Source: Chitinophaga pinensis DSM 2588 (GTDB lineage Bacteria; Bacteroidota; Bacteroidia; Chitinophagales; Chitinophagaceae). Taken from it: a DNA stretch of 64,000 nt. The notes under the pieces are model-generated. The model did not search any database, was not told the DNA's origin, and saw nothing but the letters and a program-made list of their open reading frames with translations. A program made the position numbers and the translations under genes. This document shows positions 33,487 to 40,429 of this stretch, piece by piece (the stretch's first letter is position 1; every line of letters begins with the position of its first letter). The stretch covers positions 434,001 through 498,000 of the forward strand of contig NC_013132.1 of the NCBI RefSeq assembly GCF_000024005.1, read 5' to 3'.

Positions 33487-34716
33487 TCAGGTTGCTTTTA
33501 ATTCAATATCCTGTTTCCCAGCTCTTCTGGCCGGATACCAACTGGCCGCCCCGCCGATAACAACAATTGTTATACTCACCAGGATAAAGTCGGAAATATG
33601 CATACTCACCGGATAGGCATTCACCAGAAAAGAGTCCTCCTCCAGCTTGATCAGACCGAAATGCTGCTGTAGTAAGCAAAAACCAATACTGATACCAAAT
33701 CCGATGACAGTGCCAATAGCTGCAATGATCATCCCTTCTGCCAGGAATATACGGGTGATCAGCTGTGGACGGGCTCCCATTGCTTTCAGGATCGTAATAT
33801 CCTTTTGCTTTTCCATCACCAGCATGTACAGACTACCAATCATATTAAAAGCGGCGATTACCAGGATAAAACTCATGATCACATATACCGCCCACTTTTC
33901 CGTCTGCATGATAGCGTACAGAGCCTGATTCTGTTCGTAGCGGGTCTGGAGATTATAGTCAGCCCCCAGCACTTCCTGTAACCGGCGTTTCAGCACAACG
34001 TCATCCAGTCCGGAAGCTCCTTTTACCTCCAGCGCTGACATTTCATCCTCCTTTAAGCCAAGCAGTCCGCGCATAAACGCGATATTGGTAATCACATATT
34101 TGCTGTTGAACTCCTGCTGAATCGCGAAAGAGCCGGCCGGATACAGAATACCGCTGCCAAGTGCATCTTCCGGCGTTGTGACACTGCTGACGTTCCTGCG
34201 GGGCAGATATACGCTGACCGGAGTGAGGTCTCTGTCCACATCTACGCCCAGCGCCATTTCCAATTCGATGCCCAGCACAGCCGTATAGCCATCCTGCTCA
34301 TTACCGGTGTCAAACTTGCCACGGGACATGCTTTTATCGACAGCAGCCACTTTATTGTAGTTGCTGTCTACACCCTTCAGGATAGCGATCGTCTGATCTC
34401 CCTGTCCGTAGCGCAATACCGCCTTTTCCTCTATCACTTCCGTCATATAGGCAACACCTTTCACACCGGCAATCTTTTTCAATTGCGCTGGCGTGAGGGT
34501 AATACTTTTTCCACTTACTGCACTGATTTTGACAGAGGGGTAGAAAGTAGAGTATAAGGATTTCACCAGTCCTTCAAATCCGTTGAAAACGCTGAGAATA
34601 ACAATCAGCGCGCCTGCACCTACCGCAATAGCCGAAACACTTACCCAGGCAATGATATTGATGGCATTGGTACTTTTTTTAGCCCTGAAATAACGGGATG
34701 CGAACTGCCAGATCAA
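33487..34716 (-). CDS. LolE/FtsX-family ABC permease (lipoprotein release type)
   Basis: Inner-membrane permease of the MacB/FtsX/LolCE type, probably part of the system that extracts lipoproteins for transport to the outer membrane. One N-terminal helix (residues about 18-45, INIIAWVSVSAIAVGAGALI), a large periplasmic domain, then three C-terminal helices (about 270-300, 320-350, 375-395) with the LolE-type DITILKAMGA coupling helix and an AEGMIIAAIGTVIGFGI stretch. The only usable start is TTG 34716, because an in-frame stop (shared with rbfA) lies 13 bp upstream and no ATG intervenes. It is 12 bp downstream of rbfA. The cognate LolD ATPase is not in the window. Confidence 0.9.
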   Translation of the reverse strand: MIWQFASRYFRAKKSTNAINIIAWVSVSAIAVGAGALIVILSVFNGFEGLVKSLYSTFYPSVKISAVSGKSITLTPAQLKKIAGVKGVAYMTEVIEEKAVLRYGQGDQTIAILKGVDSNYNKVAAVDKSMSRGKFDTGNEQDGYTAVLGIELEMALGVDVDRDLTPVSVYLPRRNVSSVTTPEDALGSGILYPAGSFAIQQEFNSKYVITNIAFMRGLLGLKEDEMSALEVKGASGLDDVVLKRRLQEVLGADYNLQTRYEQNQALYAIMQTEKWAVYVIMSFILVIAAFNMIGSLYMLVMEKQKDITILKAMGARPQLITRIFLAEGMIIAAIGTVIGFGISIGFCLLQQHFGLIKLEEDSFLVNAYPVSMHISDFILVSITIVVIGGAASWYPARRAGKQDIELKAT

Positions 34717-34728
34717 AGTGAAGCTATT

Positions 34729-35103
34729 TTATTTGTTTTCCTTCCCTGCGTCGTCTTCTTTGATCTTTTTGAACAGCTCTTCCATTTTGAAGATATATTC
34801 CAGTGTATCATCGAGGAACAGCGAAATTTCAGGTACACGGCGTAATTGTTTGCCCACACGGTTACCCAGGTCTTTCTTGATTTCACCCATTCTTTCCTTG
34901 ATCCTGTTCACCATTTCATGGGAATCAGCTATTTTGAACATGCTCAGATACACCCTTGCCTCCAGCAGATCCGGGGTCAACTTTACGGAAGAAATGGAGA
35001 TCATCCCTCCATCTACCACGTTGAATCCCATCCGCTGAAATATTTCGCTCAGTTCCTTTTGTAACAGCTGTCCTATTTGTTTCTGTCTTTTGCTTTCCTG
35101 CAT
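34729..35103 (-). CDS. rbfA: Ribosome-binding factor A
   Basis: KH-domain assembly factor for the 30S subunit, needed for 16S rRNA 5'-end maturation and cold growth. Start MQESKRQKQIGQLLQKELSE and the following motifs ISISSVKLTPDLLEARVYLS, the Ala/Gly-kink replaced by KIADSHEMV, LRRVPEISLFLDDTLEY and the short basic/acidic tail match the family. 124 residues is normal. It heads a two-gene unit with the LolE-like permease and has a -7 box 57 bp upstream. Linkage of rbfA to a lipoprotein-release permease is something I associate with other Bacteroidota, from memory. Confidence 0.95.
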   Translation of the reverse strand: MQESKRQKQIGQLLQKELSEIFQRMGFNVVDGGMISISSVKLTPDLLEARVYLSMFKIADSHEMVNRIKERMGEIKKDLGNRVGKQLRRVPEISLFLDDTLEYIFKMEELFKKIKEDDAGKENK

Positions 35104-35159
35104 AATGTTTAAAGATTTGAGATTGTATTAACTTGCACCCTTAATTCAATCTTCTCCGG

Positions 35160-35167
35160 CAAAGATA
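35160..35167 (-). promoter_or_regulatory. -7 box (TATCTTTG) for rbfA
   Basis: TAnnTTTG match on the minus strand, 57 bp before the rbfA ATG. Confidence 0.55.
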
Positions 35168-35248
35168 AGGAAACGGGCATGTGCTGACAGATATAAAATC
35201 GGTTCCTGCTCCCGGAAAAGCAAAACAGATAAGATAAATAATCGTAAG

Positions 35249-37081
35249 ATGAAGACTTTTTTCAGGTTGCTGAGTTTGTCGAAGCCCTATCACCACTACG
35301 TTCCGGAATATGTTGTATACATTTTCCTCTATACGCTGTTCAGTCTCGTAAACTTCACCCTGCTGATTCCATTAATGGATACACTCTTTTCCACCGGTAA
35401 GCAGGAAGTGGTATCGGTGCTCCCGGATTTTTCATTTTCTTTCGCTTACTTTAAACAGGTATTCTACTTCTATTATAATGAGTTACTGGTACATTACAAC
35501 GGCAACAAATTTGCCATACTGGTATATGTCTGTGTGATCCTCTTCATCGCCATCACGCTCAAAAACATCTTTGGTTACCTGAGTCAGCGCGTGCTGACCC
35601 GTGTACGTGTTACCATGGTACGTAAGATGCGTGAGAAAGTGTTCCACCAGTACAGTACGCAATCCCTTTCCTTCTTCCAGAACGAACGTAAAGGGGATCT
35701 GCTCTCCGTGATCAGCTCTGATGTGGTGGAAGTGGAAAACTCAGTGGTGACCTCTATGCAGACGGTGCTCCGTGATCCGTTTGTGATTATTTCGACCTTT
35801 ATTACCTTATTTTATATTTCAAAGGAGCTGACTTTCTTTACCCTTGTTTTCTTCCCGATATCTGGTCTGGTGCTCAGTTCTATTTCCAAAAAACTGAAAA
35901 AGCAGTCCGTTCTCAGTCATGGATTATTAGGTAAACTCCTGAATATCACGGAAGAAGCACTGTCCGGCATCCGTATTATCAAGGCATTTAACGCTGAAAA
36001 GTTCATCGGAAAGAAATTTGACCAGGATAACAGGGCTTTTGCCCGTACTGTCAAAGCGATGTCAGACCAGCGTGAAGCTGCGTCTCCGGTATCTGAAACC
36101 CTGGGCGTACTGATTGTGATCGTCATCATGTTGTATGGCGGCCGTCTGATCCTGGCAGGTGATCCTTCACTGACAGCATCCGGTTTTATCGCTTACCTGG
36201 GTTTCTACTTCCAGATCCTGGCGCCGGCTAAATCTATCGGTAGTGCTTTTACAGCAATGCCCAAAGGTCTGGCTGCCGGTGAACGTGTACTACGTATCCT
36301 GGATGCACCCAATCCGATCACTGATAAAGCCAATGCGGAGACACTGGCTGGCTTCGAAAAGAATATCGAATTCAGAAACGTCACCTTTGCCTATAATGAA
36401 AAGCCAGTGCTGAAAAATGTTCAGCTGACTATCGACAAAGGCCGTATGATCGCCCTGGTAGGAAAGAGTGGCGCCGGTAAATCGACTATGGCCGACCTGA
36501 TTCCGCGTTTCCATGACGTGACCTCCGGTGCTATTCTCGTTGATGGGAAAGACATCCGTGACGTGAAGATGCATGATCTGCGTGCGCTGACAGGTATGGT
36601 ATCGCAGGAAGCTATCCTCTTCAATGATTCCGTATTTAACAACATTGCCTTCGGACAGGAAAACCCTGACAGGGAAGAAGTGATCAGAGCTGCAAAAATT
36701 GCCAATGCACATGAATTCATCGTGCAGCTGGAGAACGGTTATGACACCCCGATCGGTGACCGTGGTATGAAACTCAGTGGAGGGCAGCGTCAACGTCTTA
36801 CTATTGCACGTGCTATCTTCAAGAATCCGCCAATCCTCATCCTGGATGAAGCCACCTCAGCCCTGGATACAGAATCAGAAAAACTGGTACAGGATGCATT
36901 GGATAAGCTGATGGAAAACCGCACCACTATTGTGATTGCACACCGTTTGTCTACCATCCAACACGCGAATGAGATCATCGTAATGGATCAGGGAGAGATA
37001 AGAGAGCGCGGCACACATGACGAGCTAATCTCTAAAGATGGTATCTACCGTAAACTGGTAGAGATGCAGGAATTCAAATAA
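35249..37081 (+). CDS. MsbA-like ABC exporter (fused membrane and ATPase domains)
   Basis: Homodimeric ABC exporter, plausibly a lipid A or other lipid flippase. Six helices occupy about residues 20-330 (N-terminal cytoplasmic stub, then YVVYIFLYTLFSLVNFTLL and others). The ATPase domain shows Walker A GKSGAGKST at 405-413, Q-loop VSQEAILFND, signature LSGGQRQRLTIARAI, Walker B ILILDEATSALD and switch IVIAHRLSTI. 610 residues is normal for MsbA. It is divergent from rbfA and followed by a very strong terminator. Its position before the glycosyltransferase gene hints at envelope glycolipid work, but they are separate transcripts. Confidence 0.92.
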   Translation: MKTFFRLLSLSKPYHHYVPEYVVYIFLYTLFSLVNFTLLIPLMDTLFSTGKQEVVSVLPDFSFSFAYFKQVFYFYYNELLVHYNGNKFAILVYVCVILFIAITLKNIFGYLSQRVLTRVRVTMVRKMREKVFHQYSTQSLSFFQNERKGDLLSVISSDVVEVENSVVTSMQTVLRDPFVIISTFITLFYISKELTFFTLVFFPISGLVLSSISKKLKKQSVLSHGLLGKLLNITEEALSGIRIIKAFNAEKFIGKKFDQDNRAFARTVKAMSDQREAASPVSETLGVLIVIVIMLYGGRLILAGDPSLTASGFIAYLGFYFQILAPAKSIGSAFTAMPKGLAAGERVLRILDAPNPITDKANAETLAGFEKNIEFRNVTFAYNEKPVLKNVQLTIDKGRMIALVGKSGAGKSTMADLIPRFHDVTSGAILVDGKDIRDVKMHDLRALTGMVSQEAILFNDSVFNNIAFGQENPDREEVIRAAKIANAHEFIVQLENGYDTPIGDRGMKLSGGQRQRLTIARAIFKNPPILILDEATSALDTESEKLVQDALDKLMENRTTIVIAHRLSTIQHANEIIVMDQGEIRERGTHDELISKDGIYRKLVEMQEFK

Positions 37082-37096
37082 TACAGCATACTGTAA

Positions 37097-37145
37097 TAAA
37101 AGGAAACGGGGCATTCTCTGGCTGAGAATGCCCCGTTTCCTTTTA
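37097..37145. terminator. Very strong terminator after the ABC exporter
   Basis: Perfect 22-bp stem (37097-37118 with 37124-37145; core GGGGCATTCTC/GAGAATGCCCC) with loop TGGCT, A-tract and T-tract. Confidence 0.95.
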
Positions 37146-37198
37146 TGATAATTAATCATTCAATAATATTCCACGGACTCCTGTCTCCGCTGCATTTC

Positions 37199-37232
37199 AA
37201 TTCCTAATTGTCTAATTCCTAATTCGTAATTG
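37199..37232. repeat. Degenerate AATTCCTAATT / AATTACGAATT-type intergenic repeat
   Basis: About 34 bp built from overlapping units CTAATT, TAATTCCTAATT and, on the minus strand, CAATTACGAAT. The same CAATTACGAAT occurs at 33328-33338 in another spacer. Confidence 0.5.
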
Positions 37233-37346
37233 GCCAGCAGGGCCTGCTATGGTACTATTTTTGTGACCCATTGGCCCTATGTCCATGTATGGCCTGATGA
37301 CATTTTTATCAACGGCCGATTATTCACATTAAACAAGCATTCACCT

Positions 37347-38879
37347 ATGATTTCTATTATCATTCCGGTTCTGAATGAAGGGGCTACATTACGTCAGGTA
37401 ATCAAAACCATCAAAAAGACGACAAGAAAAATTGAGATCATTGTGGTAGATGATAATTCCAACGACAATTCGGTTGAGGAAGCATTGAAAGAGAAAGTGC
37501 GCGTCATTACCAGCAGTCAGCGGGGCAAAGGAATTTCCATGCGGGAAGGTATGATGGCCGCCAAGAACGATATTGTCATGTATGTAGATGGTGATATCCT
37601 GACCTATCCGGACAATATAGTGGAATTACTGACTGATCCCATTATTGAGGGAAAAGCTGATTTTGTAAAATCCTATTTCGAGCGACAGGCAGGCAGGGTT
37701 ACACAACTGGTGGCCAAACCATTGCTCAGTATTCTTTTTCCTGAACTGGCGAATTTCAACCAACCGCTTAGCGGCATGATTGCAGCCAGGAAATCATTAT
37801 TATCACAGGTTCAGTTTGAAAACGACTATGGGGTAGATATCGGACTGCTGATCGACCTGCACCTACAGGGCGCCCGCATTACGGAAGCCAATATTGGTCG
37901 CGTAGAAAATGCCATGCAGACCTGGGAACAGCTGAGCAAAATGTCAAGGGAAGTATCCCGTACCATTCTGCGTAAAGCGGAGAACATTCCACAGGAAAAC
38001 CTGGAAACACTGGGTAACATTAATATGATCCGTGAACAGATGGAATATTCTATCCTGGAATCTATTGACAAGCTTCACAAAATGGTCATCTTCAATCTCG
38101 ACGAGACCATCTTCCGAGAGGATTACCTGATGGCAGCCGCTACAGAATTCGGTTTTGAGAATACTTTAAAACAGATCAGGGGCCATTTCTCCGACCCGGT
38201 ATCCGTTATAGAGCATACTGCCACCCTTTTCCAGGACAGAAATCTGGCAGAACTGCTTGAGGTAGCAGACGAAGTATCGCTGGTACCCGACATTAAAGTA
38301 GTCGTACGTGAGCTGAAGAAAAGAGGATATACCTGTGGTATTATTACGGATGGCTTCGAATGTGTAGCCCGCCATGTTAAAAACAAGCTGGGAATGGACT
38401 TCGTGTTTGCCAACAAATTGCATCTATTCAATAGCGTGGCGACAGGGGAGGTGACCATTCCTGAATATTTCCTCTGCACAGACAAAAATCTGCCTGCTCA
38501 GGCGCCGGTGTATTGTAAGAGCAATATATTAACCTATATTGCAGACAAATACCACGTCACTCCACAAAATATTATATATGTTGGTAGTGGTTCTGATGGT
38601 AGTCAATTGCTGAAAGAAGCAGGAATTGGCGTTGCATTTGATGCAGTCAACCCCGACGCAGAGAAAATTGCAGATAAAATTATTCCCGGCCCATGGATGG
38701 AACCGTTGTTGCAGATAGCCCAGGCCAGTCCTGAGAAGTTCAAGCTACGCTTACCAGCGATCAGTAAGAAACAGGCAAAAAGGATTGGTGTGGGAAGCCT
38801 TATCGGATTAGCGTCCGTAGGGTTAGTTTACCTGGCGGCCAGGCAGATTACTAAACGCAAAAAACAAGAGGTCTCATAA
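37347..38879 (+). CDS. GpgS-like (GT81-type) glycosyltransferase fused to a degenerate SerB-like HAD domain
   Basis: Start ATG 37347 (MISIIIPVLNEGATLRQVIK) is chosen because upstream in-frame residues are not conserved-looking. Residues 1-215 form a GT-A fold: metal-binding DGD (81-83), then RVTQLVAKPLL (117-127), QPLSG (139-143) and YGVDIGLL (161-168), which match motifs of glucosyl-3-phosphoglycerate synthase (GpgS) closely. Residues about 245-450 resemble a SerB-type HAD phosphatase, but the nucleophile aspartate of DxDxT is Asn250 (FNLDET), and motif IV reads GSGSDG (413-418) instead of GDGxND; the motif II Thr (TDG, 334-336) and motif III Lys391 remain. Hence the phosphatase half is probably inactive. 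A transmembrane segment (about 481-497) with basic flanks ends the 510-residue protein. It stands alone. It could make glucosyl-phosphoglycerate or a membrane-linked product; this is inference. Confidence 0.75.
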   Translation: MISIIIPVLNEGATLRQVIKTIKKTTRKIEIIVVDDNSNDNSVEEALKEKVRVITSSQRGKGISMREGMMAAKNDIVMYVDGDILTYPDNIVELLTDPIIEGKADFVKSYFERQAGRVTQLVAKPLLSILFPELANFNQPLSGMIAARKSLLSQVQFENDYGVDIGLLIDLHLQGARITEANIGRVENAMQTWEQLSKMSREVSRTILRKAENIPQENLETLGNINMIREQMEYSILESIDKLHKMVIFNLDETIFREDYLMAAATEFGFENTLKQIRGHFSDPVSVIEHTATLFQDRNLAELLEVADEVSLVPDIKVVVRELKKRGYTCGIITDGFECVARHVKNKLGMDFVFANKLHLFNSVATGEVTIPEYFLCTDKNLPAQAPVYCKSNILTYIADKYHVTPQNIIYVGSGSDGSQLLKEAGIGVAFDAVNPDAEKIADKIIPGPWMEPLLQIAQASPEKFKLRLPAISKKQAKRIGVGSLIGLASVGLVYLAARQITKRKKQEVS

Positions 38880-38915
38880 AGAACTTCTCCTTGAAGCCCC
38901 TGTTTATTTACACTG

Positions 38916-38949
38916 GCGTTCCTTCTGAAAAGAGGGGACGCTTTTTTTT
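38916..38949 (+). terminator. Terminator of the glycosyltransferase-HAD gene
   Basis: Stem GCGTTCCT / GGGGACGC with two G-T pairs, followed by T8 (38942-38949), 37 bp after the stop codon. Confidence 0.82.
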
Positions 38950-38972
38950 AAATGTGTACAAATTAGATAACA

Positions 38973-39253
38973 ATGAGACAATTATCAGGTACGCCAGCCC
39001 CATTCCATCTACAATATCGCGACACGATCCGCCCGCTTATCAGTCAGATTATCTCAGAGGCAATGTCACAAAAAGAAGCAACAGCGGGTATTAATAATAA
39101 AGCAGCCTCCCTTCCAGAAAACGATCGATCTTGATTATCGAAAGAGTGGAAACTGAATTACTGTCATTACATGAAGGCAATTTTGCACGTTATCGGGTAA
39201 GACCGTCAGAGTTTTGCCGCTGGAAAGAAATCTGGAACGCCAAAAATGGATGA
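38973..39253 (+). pseudogene. Two overlapping short frames, possible frameshifted small gene
   Basis: A 53-codon frame (38973-39134, starts MRQLSGTPAPFHLQYRDTIR) ends in TGA that overlaps a TTG opening the -1 frame, which continues for 40 codons to 39253 (ends NFARYRVRPSEFCRWKEIWN). Both parts look protein-like: no low complexity, amphipathic, balanced codons. Joined they would give a soluble protein of about 93 residues. I do not recognise it. It lies between two terminators, so it may be a small gene broken by a one-base change, two coupled mini-genes, or chance. Confidence 0.35.
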
Positions 39254-39274
39254 CCAACATACCTCTCCCCAAAC

Positions 39275-39353
39275 AAAAATCCTGATCTTCCCTCCGCTAC
39301 CACTTCCCGGCAATGCCGGCTCTGTGCTTAACGGATTTTTGATCAGGATTTTT
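39275..39353. terminator. Long bidirectional hairpin before the DksA-like gene
   Basis: Outer 13-bp perfect stem AAAAATCCTGATC (39275-39287) / GATCAGGATTTTT (39341-39353); the loop contains a second palindrome CCGGCAATGCCGG. T-rich on both strands; it lies 25 bp after the DksA-like stop. Confidence 0.8.
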
Positions 39354-39377
39354 TCCTATAACTGGATAAGTAGTTAC

Positions 39378-40424
39378 TTATTTGCTTTTCGCCAGTTTCG
39401 CTTCGATACTCAGCGTAGCATGCGGTACAGCACGCAGTCTGGCTTTATCGATCAGCTTACCGGTTACGCGGCAGATACCGTAAGTTTTGTTTTCGATACG
39501 CACGAGTGCTTTCTCGAGGTGATCGATGAACTGGATCTGGCGGCTTGCCATCTGGTTCAGCTGTTCTCTTTCCTGAGAACCGGAACCATCTTCCATGCTC
39601 ATATATTTGTTTTCGGTATCGTCGGTACCTGCTTCATCTTTACGAGTGATCAGGCCCTGCAGATATACGAGTTCCTTTTTAGCAGCTTCCAGCTTTTTCA
39701 GGATCAGGTCTTTAAATTCCTGCAGATCTGTATCACTATAGCGGTAAACAGGACCGGACGGCTGTTCTGGCTGATCGAGAACAGATTTAGTAAACTCTGG
39801 TTGGTAGGTTACTAATGTAGCTGCTTTGGAAGCGCCTTTTTTATCAACTTTCTCAGTACGGTCAGCCGGCTTTTCAGCTTTTGCTGCTGGTGCTGCTTTT
39901 TCAGCTTTCTGTACTTTGTCCGCTGGTTTTTTGGCGTCTTTAGCAACTACTTTTTCTTTATCGTCTTTTTTATTTACTGGCATTATTACTTCTTTTTCTT
40001 CTGGCTTGGAAATTAGTTTTTCTTTATCTGCAGTAACGCTTGGCGTCACCACTTTCTTTGTATCAGGCACTTTCGCGGAAGCTGCGGGCTTAGCAGGAGC
40101 CGTTGCTTTCTTTACTTCGGTATGAGGCACCGCCTGTGCTGCTACGGGTGCTTTCTTTACTACAGATTTACTTGACGAAGCCGTCTGGGTAACTGCTGAT
40201 TTTTTGGCAACAACTTTCTGCGTTGTAGTTGGCTTGACCTGTTTGGTGGCAACTTTTGGCGCCGAAGTTTTCGCAGCTGGCTTTGCAGGTGCTGCTGCCT
40301 TCTTCGTCGCTGGCTTGGCTGCTGCGGATTTCTTTACAGGAGTAACCTGTTTTGCCGCTGCTTTTTTAGCCGGTGTTACCGCTTTCTGGGTCTTTTTACT
40401 AGCAACTTTCTTGCTTGTTGCCAT
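39378..40424 (-). CDS. DksA/TraR-like protein with histone-H1-like tail and lost zinc finger
   Basis: Probable RNA polymerase secondary-channel regulator of the DksA/TraR family with an added N-terminal tail. Residues 1-150 are almost entirely Lys, Ala, Pro, Val and Thr (AAAKPATKKAAAPAKPAAK), like the C-terminal tail of histone H1; about 150-205 are Lys/Glu/Asp-rich. The DksA coiled coil begins near 230 (YRYSDTDLQEFKDLILKKLE) and the C-terminal globule reads YGICRVTGKLIDKARLRAVP. At the four zinc-ligand positions the residues are Cys318, Thr321, Ser339 and Ala342, with exact C-x2-C-x17-C-x2-C spacing, so zinc cannot be held. The start is 5 bp after the ileS stop, so ileS and this gene are one transcript. 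Total 348 residues versus about 120-150 for ordinary DksA. Confidence 0.85.
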   Translation of the reverse strand: MATSKKVASKKTQKAVTPAKKAAAKQVTPVKKSAAAKPATKKAAAPAKPAAKTSAPKVATKQVKPTTTQKVVAKKSAVTQTASSSKSVVKKAPVAAQAVPHTEVKKATAPAKPAASAKVPDTKKVVTPSVTADKEKLISKPEEKEVIMPVNKKDDKEKVVAKDAKKPADKVQKAEKAAPAAKAEKPADRTEKVDKKGASKAATLVTYQPEFTKSVLDQPEQPSGPVYRYSDTDLQEFKDLILKKLEAAKKELVYLQGLITRKDEAGTDDTENKYMSMEDGSGSQEREQLNQMASRQIQFIDHLEKALVRIENKTYGICRVTGKLIDKARLRAVPHATLSIEAKLAKSK

Positions 40425-40429
40425 GGGGA

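Noticed and set aside
37230..37346. Longer start for the GT-HAD protein
   Set aside because: The extra 39 residues overlap the AATTACG-type repeat region and are not GT-like.
38891..39094. Open frame of 67 codons after the GT-HAD gene
   Set aside because: It runs through the terminator hairpin at 38916-38949, so it is unlikely to be translated.
39246..39815. Long plus-strand frame opposite the DksA-like gene
   Set aside because: Antisense shadow of a Lys/Ala-rich real gene; the real frame has conserved DksA motifs.
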